Source of the DNA: Paracoccaceae bacterium
GTDB taxonomy: Bacteria > Pseudomonadota > Alphaproteobacteria > Rhodobacterales > Rhodobacteraceae
Reading direction: 5' to 3'
DNA length: 64,000 nt
Assembly: GCA_022448245.1 (NCBI GenBank)
Contig: JAKVCO010000001.1
Coordinates: 116,686-180,685, forward strand
Shown here: positions 16,649-26,164 of the stretch, piece after piece
Numbering within the stretch: position 1 is the first letter of the stretch
Layout of the letters: each line of letters begins with the position of its first letter
Notes under the pieces: generated by a model
The model's database searches: none
Told to the model about the DNA's origin: nothing
The model's input: the letters and a program-made list of their open reading frames with translations, nothing else
Program-made: the position numbers and the translations under genes

Positions 16649-17695
16649 GTGCCACGTCTGGAGATCAAAGGGCTCAGCCGCAGTTTTGCGGGTAAAGAGG
16701 CCGTGCGCGATGTGGCGCTTGCCGTCGATGCGGGGCAGGTGACTTGCCTGCTGGGTGCCTCTGGCTGCGGAAAATCCACGACACTGCGCATGATCGCGGG
16801 CGTCGAGGCCATTGATGCGGGCGATATCCTCCTCGACGGTCGCTCTATCGCGGCCCTCCCTCCTGAGGCCCGCGGGATCGGCCTGATGTTCCAAGACTTC
16901 GCGCTCTTCCCGCATCTCAGCGTGGGCGACAACGTGGCGTACGGGCTCAAACACCGGCGCACCGCAAAAGCGCGCGTTGAGGCATTGCTCGGCCGTGTGG
17001 GGCTAGCCAGCTATATGGACAAATACCCTCACGAGCTTTCAGGCGGCGAGCAGCAGCGCGTGGCGCTGGCGCGCGCGATTGCGCCAAAGCCCGCCGTGAT
17101 GCTGATGGATGAACCCTTCTCTGGCCTCGATGAACGGCTGCGAGATGAAGTGCGTGATCACACGCTCGCGGTGCTGCGGGAGGAGGGGACGGCGATTATC
17201 CTCGTCACCCATGATCCTATGGAGGCCATGCGCATGGCCGACGAGATCACTCTGATGCGCGAGGGTCGTATCGTGCAGCAAGGCGCGCCCTATACGATCT
17301 TCAACGCCCCCGGCGATCTGGAGACCGCGCGCTTCTTCTCGGACCTCAATGTGATCAGCGGTGTCGTCGAAGGCGGGCTTATCTCGACCCCCTTCGGCCC
17401 ATTCCTCGCACCAGGGCGTCAGGAGGGGGAGACCGTGGATATCGCCGTTCGACCGCAGCATGTCGGCGTAGACTTCCACCGGGCCAGAGGGGCGCCGCGC
17501 CCATCCGATGATGAGGGCGAAGTTGCCGAGGGCACCGTGCGTCGCGCGCGCTTTCTGGGGCAATTGTCCGAGGTTGAGTTCGACGTGGCGGGACAATCGA
17601 TCAAGACAACGCTGCCGGGTGTCTTCCTGCCACCAGAGGGCCGCGTCTTTCACCTGCGCATCCCGCGACGCCACTGCCACCTGTTTTCGCGCTAG
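16649..17695 (+). CDS. ABC transporter ATP-binding protein, FbpC/PotA-like, orphan
   Basis: A 348-residue ATPase. Walker A GASGCGKST, Q-loop MFQDFALFPHLSV, signature LSGGEQQRVALARAIA, Walker B VMLMDEPFSGLD and the switch HDPMEAMRMAD are all intact. The C-terminal part (about 230-348) is an OB/TOBE-type domain as in iron(III), polyamine and sulfate importers. GTG at 16649 follows AGGAGGG by five bases and is better than the upstream ATG at 16619. There is no permease or binding protein nearby, so its partners must lie elsewhere. It converges on a WYL regulator with overlapping ends. Confidence 0.9.
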   Translation: MPRLEIKGLSRSFAGKEAVRDVALAVDAGQVTCLLGASGCGKSTTLRMIAGVEAIDAGDILLDGRSIAALPPEARGIGLMFQDFALFPHLSVGDNVAYGLKHRRTAKARVEALLGRVGLASYMDKYPHELSGGEQQRVALARAIAPKPAVMLMDEPFSGLDERLRDEVRDHTLAVLREEGTAIILVTHDPMEAMRMADEITLMREGRIVQQGAPYTIFNAPGDLETARFFSDLNVISGVVEGGLISTPFGPFLAPGRQEGETVDIAVRPQHVGVDFHRARGAPRPSDDEGEVAEGTVRRARFLGQLSEVEFDVAGQSIKTTLPGVFLPPEGRVFHLRIPRRHCHLFSR

Positions 17696-18360
17696 CGGGC
17701 TTCGAAATCCTGTAGCCGCTTGCCTTCTTCTTCCGTGAAGATCGCTGGCAGCACGCGCAACGCCTCGATCTTGTCGACGCGAAAGGTGCGAAAGTCGCTG
17801 CGCAATTCGCACCAAGCTGTCACCGTCCAAACCCGTCCCCAATAGTCGAGCTGTAGCGGCCGTATTGTGCGGTCTGTGCGCTCGGACGTTTTGGAGACAA
17901 AGGTGATCGCCACCTTCTGACGGGCGCGGATTGCGCCCCGCAGCGCTGGCATGTGCTGAAAGCCAAACGCGGCATCTGCAAAAGGATAGACCGCGAAGCC
18001 AAAGCCAGACGGCGCGGCCTTGCGGTCCTCGGGCAGCACAGCGTCGATCTTTGCGGAAAGGGAGGCGGCGGCCTCCTTTAGCTCCTCGTCTCGCGCATCG
18101 CCAACCACAGCCAAACCCAGATGCAGCGCCTCAAGCTCGATCTTGCTCAGGTTGAGCGGGGGCAGCGTGATGGCGGCCGTGATCCGGTAGCCAATGCCGC
18201 GCGTGCCCTCAACCGGCAGCCCCGAGGAGGCGAGCGTGGTCATATCTCGGTAAACGGTACGGGGCGAAACCTTGAGCCGTTCGGCAATGTCTTCGGCCCG
18301 ATGAAGGCGGCCATCCTTGAGAATCTGGATGAGGTCTATGAGACGGTCAGGGCGTGCCAT
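17692..18360 (-). CDS. WYL-domain helix-turn-helix transcriptional regulator (YafY type)
   Basis: A 222-residue regulator. The N-terminal HTH_11 domain reads MARPDRLIDLIQILKDGRLHRAEDIAERLKVSPRTVYRDM, followed by TLASSGLPVEGTRGIGYRI. The WYL-type sensor domain starts near residue 135 (RAIRARQKVAITFVSKTSERTDRTIRPLQLDYWGRVWTVTAWCELRSDFRTFRVDKIEAL). WYL domains sense nucleotides or other small ligands. It is divergent from tatA with about 137 bases between starts, and its 3' end overlaps the ABC ATPase gene by four bases. Targets are unknown. Confidence 0.9.
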   Translation of the reverse strand: MARPDRLIDLIQILKDGRLHRAEDIAERLKVSPRTVYRDMTTLASSGLPVEGTRGIGYRITAAITLPPLNLSKIELEALHLGLAVVGDARDEELKEAAASLSAKIDAVLPEDRKAAPSGFGFAVYPFADAAFGFQHMPALRGAIRARQKVAITFVSKTSERTDRTIRPLQLDYWGRVWTVTAWCELRSDFRTFRVDKIEALRVLPAIFTEEEGKRLQDFEAR

Positions 18361-18497
18361 GGCAAATAGATGCGCTCCTGACAGGATAATGGCAAGAAAA
18401 ACGCATCCAAAGCACTAGATGCCCTTTTACAGGCCCGGATAAGCGCGTAGATCAGCCCCCTGATACGCGCCCGCCGGGCGCTTTGGAGGAACTCGAC

Positions 18498-18725
18498 ATG
18501 ACACCGATGTTTGTCACCAATATTCCGCCCGTGGGCTGGCTGCTGATCGCAGTTGTGGTCCTCGTGCTTTTCGGCCGCGGCAAGATCTCGTCGCTGATGG
18601 GCGAAGTGGGCAAAGGCATCACGAGCTTTAAGAAGGGCGTGAAAGAGGGCGCGGAAGAGCTTGAGCAAGCTGAAGCCGAGGCCGCGCGCGACATCACGCC
18701 GGAAGAAGACAAAGACAAGGCCTAA
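18498..18725 (+). CDS. tatA: Sec-independent protein translocase subunit TatA
   Basis: A 75-residue TatA. One N-terminal membrane helix ([19 protein letters not shown]) is followed by the [24 protein letters not shown] amphipathic helix and an acidic tail. It forms the translocation assembly for folded proteins with twin-arginine signals. ATG at 18498 has GGAGGA eight bases upstream; a GAG-rich in-frame extension from 18483 is not needed. First gene of tatABC. Confidence 0.95.
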   Translation: MTPMFVTNIPPVGWLLIAVVVLVLFGRGKISSLMGEVGKGITSFKKGVKEGAEELEQAEAEAARDITPEEDKDKA

Positions 18726-18747
18726 TCGGCCCCTGGGAGTATAGCCC

Positions 18748-19224
18748 ATGGGCTGGAGTGAGCTGATCCTCGTTGGCGTAGTGGCGCTGATCGTGGTGGG
18801 TCCGAAGGATCTACCCGTGATGTTCCAGGCGCTTGGCAAGATGACCGCCAAGGTGCGCCGCATGGCTCGAGAGTTCTCGAGCGCAATGAACGAGGCCGCT
18901 GACGCCTCGGGCGCGAGCGATATTGCCAGCGATCTCAAAGGGATGTCGAACCCGAAGAACTTCGGGATGGACGCTCTGAAAGACGCCGCCGATCAGTTTG
19001 ACAAGTGGGAGCCTGGCAAGCAGGCCAAGGCCATGGGGCCCGAGACAGCCAAGCTTGCCCAGGAGCGGGCAGAGGCCGCGCGCAAGATACACGAGGCCAC
19101 AAAGGCCAAGCAGGAAGCGCGCCGTGCCGAAGAGGCGGCGGTAGACACCGCCGAAGCATTGCCCGAGCCGGAGCCCGTACCACAGCCAAAAGCTGACGCT
19201 GAGCCTGCGGAGAAGAAAGCATGA
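18748..19224 (+). CDS. tatB: Sec-independent protein translocase subunit TatB
   Basis: A 158-residue TatB. The N-terminus [30 protein letters not shown] carries the conserved Glu and the VGPKDLP hinge. A long amphipathic and charged cytoplasmic part follows, ending in an Ala/Glu/Pro-rich tail. With TatC it forms the receptor for twin-arginine signal peptides. It lies 22 bases after tatA and overlaps tatC by four bases. Confidence 0.95.
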   Translation: MGWSELILVGVVALIVVGPKDLPVMFQALGKMTAKVRRMAREFSSAMNEAADASGASDIASDLKGMSNPKNFGMDALKDAADQFDKWEPGKQAKAMGPETAKLAQERAEAARKIHEATKAKQEARRAEEAAVDTAEALPEPEPVPQPKADAEPAEKKA

Positions 19225-20093
19225 GCAACGCGGAAGACATCGAAGACAGCTCCGCCCCGCTGATTGAACACCTGGCCGAGCTTCGCTCGCGCCTGATCAA
19301 AGCGGCGATTGCTTTTGTTATCGCGATGTTTGCGGTCTTCACGATCGAAGTCTCGCCCAGCCTCGACAAACCCTTCTTCAACTTCCTCGCCGCACCCGTC
19401 TGCGACACGCTGATCGCGCGGGGCGAGGATTGCTCGCTGATCTTGATCAAGCTGCAGGAAGGCTTCTTCGTTACGATCCGCATCTCAGTAATGCTGGGTT
19501 TCGCGCTCTCGTTCCCGTTTATCTCTTACCAGCTTTGGCGCTTCGTTGCACCGGGCCTTTACCGGTCTGAGAAGTCGGCATTCCTGCCGTTCCTTCTGGC
19601 CTCGCCCTTCATGTTCTTCGTGGGGGCATCGTTCGCCTATTACATCGTGATGCCATTGGCTTACGACTTCTTCCTCAACTTTCAGCAAGCGGGAGAGGGA
19701 TCATCGGCCCAGGTGGATTTCCAAGGTTCGGCCGGTGAATACCTGTCGCTTACCGTGACCTTCATCCTGGCCTTTGGTGTCTGCTTTCAGCTGCCGGTTC
19801 TGCTGAGCCTTCTTGGCAAGGCGGGCCTTGTCAGCGCCCGTGGTCTGGCCGCTGTCCGTAAATACGCTGTCGTGGCGATCCTTGTTCTTGCTGGCATCGT
19901 GACGCCGCCCGACATCTTCACGCAGGTGATCCTCTTCGTGGCGGTCTACGGCCTCTATGAGATCTCGATCCAGCTCGTTAAGCGCATCGAGCGCAAGCGC
20001 GAAGCCGACCTCAAGGCGCAAGGCCTTTGGGACGAGGACATTCACGGTGAAGGTGCCTTTGCCGACGACGAAGAAGAAGACGAGGCTAAGTGA
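19221..20093 (+). CDS. tatC: Sec-independent protein translocase subunit TatC
   Basis: A 290-residue TatC with six membrane segments. Signature parts are [16 protein letters not shown] at the N-terminus (contacting the twin-arginine motif), the [21 protein letters not shown] loop, and [11 protein letters not shown] between the last helices. The acidic tail (DDEEEDEAK) is common in Rhodobacterales. The start overlaps tatB and the stop overlaps the next gene (GTGA), so tatABC and the DUF815 ATPase form one operon. Confidence 0.95.
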   Translation: MSNAEDIEDSSAPLIEHLAELRSRLIKAAIAFVIAMFAVFTIEVSPSLDKPFFNFLAAPVCDTLIARGEDCSLILIKLQEGFFVTIRISVMLGFALSFPFISYQLWRFVAPGLYRSEKSAFLPFLLASPFMFFVGASFAYYIVMPLAYDFFLNFQQAGEGSSAQVDFQGSAGEYLSLTVTFILAFGVCFQLPVLLSLLGKAGLVSARGLAAVRKYAVVAILVLAGIVTPPDIFTQVILFVAVYGLYEISIQLVKRIERKREADLKAQGLWDEDIHGEGAFADDEEEDEAK

Positions 20094-20932
20094 ACGACGA
20101 CGCTCTAGGCCGCATCGCCGAGGCGCTGGAGCGCCTCGCGCCGCCCCCAGCCGAAGCCCCTGATTGGAGCGCTGCCGACGCGTTTGTTTGGCATGCCGAT
20201 CCCGACGCAGTTGTGCCCGTGGGGCGCGTGAACGCCGTCGATATATCTCTCCTTTTGGGCGTTGATCGGTCTCGCGACACGCTTCTTGCCAACACGCAGC
20301 GCTTTGCGTCGGGGCAAGCGGCGAATAACGCGCTTCTCTGGGGCGCGCGGGGCATGGGCAAATCTTCGCTGGTAAAGGCGGTCCATGGCTCGATCGTTGA
20401 GTCCGGGCTGCCGCTCAAGATCGTGGAAATCCAACGCGAAGACCTGCCCAGCATCGGCCGATTGCTCGACCTGTTGCGTGGCACCACCGAGCGGTTTGTG
20501 CTTTTCTGCGACGACCTCTCGTTCAGCCATGACGACGCGCATTACAAAAGCCTGAAGGCCGTTCTGGACGGCGGTATCGCGGGCCGGCCGGAGAACGTGG
20601 TTCTCTACGCCACATCGAACCGCCGCCACCTGATGCCGCGCGACATGATCGAGAATGAGCGGTCCTCGGCCATTAATCCCTCAGAAGCGGTGGAAGAGAA
20701 GGTTTCCCTCTCAGATCGCTTTGGTCTCTGGCTGGGCTTCCATCCGTGTACGCAGGACGAATATCTCGCCATGATCGAGGGCTATTGTGACTCCTATGGT
20801 GTTGAGATTGATGCGGAGACCCTGCGCGCTGAAGCCATTGAGTGGCAGGCAACGCGCGGTTCGCGGTCGGGCCGGGTGGCCTGGCAATACTTTACGGACC
20901 TCGCGGGTCGTAAAGGTGTCTCGCTGGCCTAG
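20090..20932 (+). CDS. DUF815 family AAA-type ATPase
   Basis: A 280-residue ATPase. Walker A is [16 protein letters not shown] (about residues 83-97), Walker [12 protein letters not shown], then [17 protein letters not shown] (sensor 1) and a C-terminal [18 protein letters not shown]. This matches the DUF815 family, present in many bacteria near tat or surE genes and still without a defined role. The GTG start is coupled to tatC. A terminator overlaps the stop. Confidence 0.9.
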   Translation: MNDDALGRIAEALERLAPPPAEAPDWSAADAFVWHADPDAVVPVGRVNAVDISLLLGVDRSRDTLLANTQRFASGQAANNALLWGARGMGKSSLVKAVHGSIVESGLPLKIVEIQREDLPSIGRLLDLLRGTTERFVLFCDDLSFSHDDAHYKSLKAVLDGGIAGRPENVVLYATSNRRHLMPRDMIENERSSAINPSEAVEEKVSLSDRFGLWLGFHPCTQDEYLAMIEGYCDSYGVEIDAETLRAEAIEWQATRGSRSGRVAWQYFTDLAGRKGVSLA

Positions 20933-20942
20933 GAGGCCAGCG
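20922..20942 (+). terminator. Bidirectional terminator over the DUF815 stop codon
   Basis: Nine-base arms CGCTGGCCT and AGGCCAGCG enclose AGG; the TAG stop lies inside the hairpin. AATTTCTT follows on the plus strand. It separates the tat operon from the convergent lipoprotein gene ending at 20966. Confidence 0.7.
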
Positions 20943-20965
20943 AATTTCTTAGACGAATGAAATCT

Positions 20966-22090
20966 TTAGAGGTCCAAGTAGGACGACGGATCCACGCTTT
21001 CGAGGCCGTTTCTGATCTCGAAGTGCAAGAAGCTGGGGCTACCTGCGCGGACGGCGGCGATGGTTTCACCCCGGCGCACCGTGTCGCCCTTTTCGACCTT
21101 GAGGCCATCAACCTGCGTGTAGACCGTCAGTAGATCACCGTCATGACGGATCACGATGATCGGGACGCCCGCGGTGTTGCGGGTGATGGCCGCGACGGTG
21201 CCAGCCTCTGCCGCTTTGACGGCTGTGCCAGCGGGCGCGCCAAAGTCGATGCCCTCGTTGCGGCCCTTGGAATAGCCACGAATTACGGTGCCTGCGACGG
21301 GCGTCAGGAACTCGCCCGTGTCTGCGACTTCGGCCACAGGTTCGGGATCAGGCGTCGGTGTCGGCGCGCGAACCTGATCTTCTGGCGTCTCGTCCTGCGC
21401 CGGAACCGGCGTGGTGGACGAGGGCGGCGTCGGCGTTGCAGTGCCATTGCCGGGCGCAGTGACAGGGGCGGGCGGGGCTTGGCTGACCACAGGGATCAGC
21501 AAGAACTGGCCTTCGCGCACGCCAAGATCAGCTCCGAGCGCGTTCCATTCCGCGAGGCTGCGCACCGGTACGCCGTAGAGACGCGCGATGGTGAAGGCTG
21601 TTTCGCCGCGTTCAACCTTGTGTCGCACAGGCTCCGGACCGGTGGGGAGTGCTGTGGTACCTACGGCTGCAGGCGCACGTACGGCGTCAGCAGGGGCTGC
21701 GTCGATGGCGCTGCCGGCCAGGCTTTCGATATCAACGGCACCGTCGGCGCCGATGACCTCTACACGGCTGGGCAGGGCAATGATCTCACCCGGACGCAAG
21801 AGCACATCAGGCTCGAGCCCGTTGAAGCGCGCCAGCTCACGGGCGCTTAGCCCAAGGCGGGTGGCGACCGCAGCGACCGTATCGCCCCGTGATGCCACGA
21901 CGACCTGGTAGCCCGGATAGGAAATCACGCCCCGGCTATCAGGTTCGGGCCTCGGGCTTGTGGCGCCCTGCGCTGCGCGGGAGGTATCGAACCCGCCCAG
22001 GCCATCGCGCAAATCAAAATCCAAGCCCTCATCACAGGCCGAGAGCCCAAGCACGCTCACTAATGCTATCGTCTGCGGAAATCTTGTCAT
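20966..22090 (-). CDS. NlpD-like lipoprotein with two LysM domains and degenerate LytM domain
   Basis: A 374-residue lipoprotein. The signal ends in VLGLSAC (lipobox). LysM 1 is at about 66-112 (YQVVVASRGDTVAAVA..ALPS) and LysM 2 at about 158-205 (HKVERGETAFTIARLYGVPV). A Pro/Thr-rich linker precedes a C-terminal M23/LytM domain (FLTPVAGTVIRGYSK..LHFEIRNG). The metal motifs are incomplete (NEGIDFG and VYTQVD in place of HxxxD and VYxHL), as in NlpD/EnvC amidase activators. It probably guides septal peptidoglycan hydrolysis. ATG at 22090 is chosen over 22111 because the lipobox spacing fits. Confidence 0.9.
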   Translation of the reverse strand: MTRFPQTIALVSVLGLSACDEGLDFDLRDGLGGFDTSRAAQGATSPRPEPDSRGVISYPGYQVVVASRGDTVAAVATRLGLSARELARFNGLEPDVLLRPGEIIALPSRVEVIGADGAVDIESLAGSAIDAAPADAVRAPAAVGTTALPTGPEPVRHKVERGETAFTIARLYGVPVRSLAEWNALGADLGVREGQFLLIPVVSQAPPAPVTAPGNGTATPTPPSSTTPVPAQDETPEDQVRAPTPTPDPEPVAEVADTGEFLTPVAGTVIRGYSKGRNEGIDFGAPAGTAVKAAEAGTVAAITRNTAGVPIIVIRHDGDLLTVYTQVDGLKVEKGDTVRRGETIAAVRAGSPSFLHFEIRNGLESVDPSSYLDL

Positions 22091-22110
22091 GCCCGCCACC
22101 TCATCTCTCA

Positions 22111-22136
22111 AAACGCCCTGTCTTAACGCAGGGTCT
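22111..22136 (-). terminator. Terminator after pcm
   Basis: Read on the minus strand just past the pcm stop, CCCTG and CAGGG arms enclose an eight-base loop and are followed by CGTTTT. It overlaps the region immediately upstream of the NlpD-like gene start. Confidence 0.55.
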
Positions 22137-22793
22137 TTAGGGGTCGCCCAGCCCCTCTACGAGCGGCACAAACCGCACGGGGCGAAGCTCATCATATTCG
22201 TAACCAGTCTCAGTACGTTGCACTCGGATCAGGCTTTGCACGGCATCGGACTGCCCGACCGGCAACACCATGATACCTCCGATCTTGAGCTGCGCCAAGA
22301 GCGGGCCCGGTGGGTCCTCGGCAGCTGCCGTGACGATAATGCGATCAAACGGGGCTTGTTCGGCCACGCCGTGGGATCCGTCCTTCGTCATCGCGATGAT
22401 ATTGGTGATGCCCAGCGTGTCAAAGACCTCGCGCGCTTCTTGCACCAGCCGCAGATGACGGTCGGTGGTATAGACCCGCCGCGCGAGCACCGACAGGATC
22501 GCAGCTTGATAGCCCGAGCCCGTGCCCACCTCGAGAACCTTGTCCCGGCTCGTCACGTTCAGCGCTTGGGTCATGAGCCCCACGACTGAGGGCTGCGAGA
22601 TCGTCTGCCCGCACGCGATCGGCAGCGGCGTGTCTTCATAGGCGCGTTCCGCGAAGAGGCCCGTAACGAAGGCGCCGCGGTCGATCTTTTCCATCGCTTC
22701 CAGCACAGCCTTGTCGCGCACCCCGCGCGACCGCAGCTGGAAGAGAAACTGCATCTTGCGTTCTGCGATGGCGGCTGCCTTTTCGGGGTTCAT
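22137..22793 (-). CDS. pcm: Protein-L-isoaspartate O-methyltransferase
   Basis: A 218-residue methyltransferase that repairs isoaspartyl residues in aged proteins using S-adenosylmethionine. Motifs: [19 protein letters not shown] (substrate pocket), [17 protein letters not shown] (SAM motif I), [32 protein letters not shown] at 22793 ([13 protein letters not shown]) has GGAGG about 14 bases upstream inside surE and lies one base past the surE stop. surE-pcm-nlpD is a widespread stationary-phase gene order. Confidence 0.95.
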   Translation of the reverse strand: MNPEKAAAIAERKMQFLFQLRSRGVRDKAVLEAMEKIDRGAFVTGLFAERAYEDTPLPIACGQTISQPSVVGLMTQALNVTSRDKVLEVGTGSGYQAAILSVLARRVYTTDRHLRLVQEAREVFDTLGITNIIAMTKDGSHGVAEQAPFDRIIVTAAAEDPPGPLLAQLKIGGIMVLPVGQSDAVQSLIRVQRTETGYEYDELRPVRFVPLVEGLGDP

Positions 22794-22794
22794 C

Positions 22795-23574
22795 TTAGTC
22801 GAAGGCCTCCGAAACCTTTGCAAGCGCGTCGTAGGCCGTGAGATCCGCGCGCATGGGCGTCACAGAGATCATGCCAGCGAGGTTTGCGCCCGCGTCGCTG
22901 TCTTCCGCGACGGGTACATGCTGGTTGCCGCCCTTGATCCAAAGATAGGGGCGCCCGCTTGGGGAGGTGTCAGTCACAGCGCCAAAGTGCACGCCTTTGC
23001 GCACGCCTTGGCGGACAACGGCAGTGCCTTTGACATCGGCAGCCATCACCGGCGGGAAATTCACATTGTAAAAGAGCGGGTAGTCCGCGCCCGTCTCGAA
23101 CCCGGCCTCCACAATGCGGCGCACGACGTCTGCACCGTGCACGCGCGAGGCCTCGAACGGATCGGCAGCACGCGCGTTGGCGGGGCCGTAGTACTGGGAA
23201 AGCCCAATCGCAGGGATGCCCTGCAGAGCACCTTCGATGGCAGCCCCCAGCGTGCCCGAATAGAGCGTGTTCTCGGCTGAATTGTTGCCCCGGTTCACGC
23301 CAGAAAGGATCAAGTCAGGCGGGTCTTTCATCACATCGCCAATGCCCGCAATCACGCAATCAGCCGGGGATCCTTCCACCGCCACGCGGCGCGGCCCGTG
23401 CTCAGCGATCATCAAGGGCCTTGTGTAGCTGATGCAGTGACCCACGCCCGACTGCTCAAAGGCGGGGGCGATCGTCCAGATGTTCTCGGGGGCCGTCAGG
23501 CTTGCAGCGATGACTTCCAGCACCTTGAGGCCGGGAGCATGGATGCCATCATCATTTGTCAGCAGAATACGCAT
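22795..23574 (-). CDS. surE: 5'/3'-nucleotidase SurE
   Basis: A 259-residue SurE phosphatase acting on nucleoside monophosphates. The N-terminus [20 protein letters not shown] has the catalytic Asp pair; [37 protein letters not shown] and the LFYNVNFPP strand follow. Directly upstream of pcm in an operon. In relatives serS often lies between tatC and surE; it is not here. Confidence 0.95.
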   Translation of the reverse strand: MRILLTNDDGIHAPGLKVLEVIAASLTAPENIWTIAPAFEQSGVGHCISYTRPLMIAEHGPRRVAVEGSPADCVIAGIGDVMKDPPDLILSGVNRGNNSAENTLYSGTLGAAIEGALQGIPAIGLSQYYGPANARAADPFEASRVHGADVVRRIVEAGFETGADYPLFYNVNFPPVMAADVKGTAVVRQGVRKGVHFGAVTDTSPSGRPYLWIKGGNQHVPVAEDSDAGANLAGMISVTPMRADLTAYDALAKVSEAFD

Positions 23575-23981
23575 AAGTCCTGCTAGCGCGCGGGCGAGGA
23601 GGGGGCAAGCACGCCTGCACCCCTGACGCGATGGTCCTTACCCGATGAGAGCGACAAGGGTGCTCGCCGCGGCGGGCACACGAGGTTCAAGAGGCTGGTC
23701 ACTTGGCCCGAGAAGGACGTCGATGTCAGGTGATGAAATGCACCGCCCACCCGAGCTGCCCGCCGGGCGATATGGACCTTCTTGCGCGACATCCCGGGCC
23801 TCGCTTCGTGTTCCTTGAAAGGATCAGGCACTGTCGGAGTTTTATCGTCTTGCCCTTCGGACAGCGCGACACTCACATACTTTCCACCCCACAGCCCTGC
23901 CAAGGCGTGGGTCTGGGTCTTCTTTTACCTCGCAGGCTCTGGCGTCAAATCATCTTCGGCGGCAACGAAGGGAATAAGGCG
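23575..23981. other. Stretch of about 400 bases without a convincing gene
   Basis: No frame here has a start with a ribosome site and a recognisable product. A minus-strand frame (23583-23924) is open but gives low-complexity residues (HIARRAARVGG) and has no start codon of quality. The stretch may be 3' untranslated sequence or debris. Confidence 0.5.
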
Positions 23982-24368
23982 CTACACCGATCTGACATAT
24001 GCGGCGGCCAAGAAAAGAAACGCGCCAAAGACGGTCGCGGTCAACCAGGCGTTGATGGAGTTTCGTACGGCCGCGGAATAGGCGGGCGCTTCTGCGATGG
24101 CCGTCTCGATTTCCAGCGACTTTAGCCAAAAGCCCGCCAGCAAAATTTTCGCCACCAGCACGATAGCGTAGAGGCTGCACAGGCCGTTGACGAAGGCGAG
24201 GCAGGCTTTGGGCATCATTGTCGTGCTGATCAGCGGGTCTCCGACGCGCCAATTCGGGGCAGCTGAGCCGCCCATATCAACGGTCTGCAGAATTTTCATC
24301 CCACCGCCGGGTTGCTCTTCAGCTTCTGCAGACGCTGCGCCAGGCACTGCATTTGATCTCCGCTTCAT
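23982..24368 (-). CDS. Small membrane protein, coupled to the upstream gene
   Basis: A 128-residue protein with two membrane segments, about residues 58-78 (ALCAFVNGLCSLYAIVLVAKILL-like region) and 106-126 (AWLTATVFGAFLFLAAAYV). A soluble N-terminus of about 50 residues has no clear domain. Its ATG overlaps the stop of the larger membrane protein gene (ATGA), implying stoichiometric production and a likely complex. I do not recognise the family; an internal ATG (about residue 24) could be an alternative start. Confidence 0.6.
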   Translation of the reverse strand: MKRRSNAVPGAASAEAEEQPGGGMKILQTVDMGGSAAPNWRVGDPLISTTMMPKACLAFVNGLCSLYAIVLVAKILLAGFWLKSLEIETAIAEAPAYSAAVRNSINAWLTATVFGAFLFLAAAYVRSV

Positions 24369-25093
24369 ATGCGGCGACCAGCCATTCGTTCTTTGATCGG
24401 TCGAGGGTGAGCCTCTAACGCGAAATTCAGTGCTATATCCGCGCTAAGCCCAAGCTTTTTGGCGCGTTTGAGCTCCTCGTCCAAGGCTTTGGCCCATTCC
24501 ACCTGCATGAAGTTCCATGCAATGAGACGGCTGCCTTGCAGTGTGACGGCTGACAGTGCTGCGGTTAGCGAAATCGCCAATGTGGCTGCGACATACCACC
24601 AATTCGGGATCGAGATTTTCAGCGGACCGGGCAGATCAAAGCCATCCACCTTTATGGCGATGAACGCCCCAGTGAGGACAGCGCTCAGGATGGCCGCCGC
24701 GAGCGGAACGAACGCTAGATTTCCGCGTGGCGAGGCATCGATCCGCCGTAGATAGCGCAACAAGAGCCTAAGCTGCGCAAAGAGCGCGTAGACAAGAAAG
24801 AGACCAACAAGCACCGCTAGAGACCCGAAACTGAGGCTGTCGGCATATTCTTCGTAGTCGTCGTCCGCTTGATCGATGATGCCTGCTGAGGTCTTGCGAC
24901 TGGCCTCCCGCGCCTCGTCTTGAACCGGAGGGCGCAAGTTCTCGCGCATCTCTTCGGTGATCCCTTCCAAGCGGCCTTCTGGTGCATCGCCCAGAAGCGC
25001 GAACGCCGGGAAGATCGGAACCAGAGCGATGACGGCATAGATGAGCGCCGTGCCTCCGAGAAGCGACGGATATGCGCGCACGGGGCGCCGCAT
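24365..25093 (-). CDS. Membrane protein of unknown function with periplasmic loop
   Basis: A 242-residue protein. Hydrophobic segments are at about 12-34, 88-107, 127-148 and 164-184. A charged, probably periplasmic loop of about 50 residues (EGRLEGITEEMRENLRPP..DDDYEEYADS) lies between the first two. The C-terminal tail (EWAKALDEELKRAKKLGLSADIALNFALEA) is amphipathic and cytoplasmic. ATG at 25093 is used; GTG at 25096 is adjacent. No family recognised; it is coupled to the next small membrane protein gene. Confidence 0.65.
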   Translation of the reverse strand: MRRPVRAYPSLLGGTALIYAVIALVPIFPAFALLGDAPEGRLEGITEEMRENLRPPVQDEAREASRKTSAGIIDQADDDYEEYADSLSFGSLAVLVGLFLVYALFAQLRLLLRYLRRIDASPRGNLAFVPLAAAILSAVLTGAFIAIKVDGFDLPGPLKISIPNWWYVAATLAISLTAALSAVTLQGSRLIAWNFMQVEWAKALDEELKRAKKLGLSADIALNFALEAHPRPIKERMAGRRI

Positions 25094-25287
25094 CACAGTG
25101 TCAATGATCCAGAGCGAACGGAGGGCCGCTCTTTGTGGTTCGCCGGTCTGTTCGGGGGGGAGGTGTCGTCATCTGAATGCCTCGGATCCCTCGGCACCGG
25201 ATAGTCCAGCGCGCCGAGGGGATGTAAAATACGCATAATATGCGTCCGAGGCTAAACGGCGCCGGGCCGTTATTTCAAGCGGCTCGG

Positions 25288-25992
25288 TTACCCTGCCGCC
25301 ATCTGGTTGTGCTTGCGCGCAACGAATTCCTTGGCTGTTTCCACGGCCACAGCCGCGTCACGGCAGTAGGCGTCGGCGCCAATGGCTTTGCCGAATTCTT
25401 CGTTGAGCGGCGCGCCGCCCACGAGCACGATGTAGTCATCACGCACGCCGGTCTCGACCATCGTGTCGATAACGACCTTCATGTAGGGCATCGTCGTCGT
25501 CAGAAGCGCCGACATCCCGAGGATATCAGGCTCTTCATCTTCGAGCGCCTTCATGTAGTTCTCGACCGGGTTGTTGATGCCGAGGTCCACAACTTCAAAA
25601 CCTGCGCCTTCCATCATCATGGAGACGAGGTTCTTGCCGATGTCGTGGATGTCACCCTTCACGGTGCCGATGACCATCTTGCCCACGCGTGGGGCGCCGG
25701 TTTCAGCGAGAAGCGGCTTCAGGATGGCCATCCCGCCCTTCATCGCGTTCGCCGCCAGAAGCACCTCTGGGACAAAGAGAATACCGTCGCGGAAGTCGTT
25801 GCCGACGATCGTCATGCCGCCCACGAGCGCTTCGGTCAGAACCCGGTAGGGGGCCCAGCCGCGCTCGATCAGGATGTTCACGCCCTCTTCGATCTCTTCC
25901 TTGAGACCGTCGTAGAGGTCGTCAAACATTTGAGCGACAAGTTCTTCGTCGTCGAGTTCCGACAGGATGATATCGTCTTCTTCATCGGACAT
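25288..25992 (-). CDS. Corrinoid (cobalamin-binding) methyltransferase protein
   Basis: A 234-residue B12-binding protein of the MetH/MtbC type. A helical cap (EEIEEGVNILIERGWAPYRVLTEALVGGMTIVGNDFRDGILFVPEVLLAANAMKGGMAILKPLL) precedes the Rossmann domain with GTVKGDIHDIGKNLV (lower axial His ligand), MSALLTTTMPYMK and VLVGGAPLNEEF. The acidic N-terminus is an extra. In Roseobacter-group bacteria, methionine synthase is split into separate homocysteine, corrinoid and methyl-THF proteins; the homocysteine methyltransferase gene lies 1.4 kb away, so this is probably the corrinoid part. Confidence 0.85.
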   Translation of the reverse strand: MSDEEDDIILSELDDEELVAQMFDDLYDGLKEEIEEGVNILIERGWAPYRVLTEALVGGMTIVGNDFRDGILFVPEVLLAANAMKGGMAILKPLLAETGAPRVGKMVIGTVKGDIHDIGKNLVSMMMEGAGFEVVDLGINNPVENYMKALEDEEPDILGMSALLTTTMPYMKVVIDTMVETGVRDDYIVLVGGAPLNEEFGKAIGADAYCRDAAVAVETAKEFVARKHNQMAAG

Positions 25993-26164
25993 CGCGCACA
26001 GCTCCTTCTGCGATCACCGCCACTTACTATCTCGGGTTATCGTTCGCGGAACCTAAAGAGGCTGACACAATAGCGACAGAGGGGAGAACGGGCGCGACTC
26101 ATGCAAATGCAGCATATCTTTATGAAGCATTTACGGTGTTCGCTAAATGTTCTATTTTGCGGTG

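Noticed and set aside
23583..23924. Minus-strand open frame between surE and the small membrane gene
   Set aside because: No good start codon or ribosome site, and a composition unlike the neighbouring proteins.
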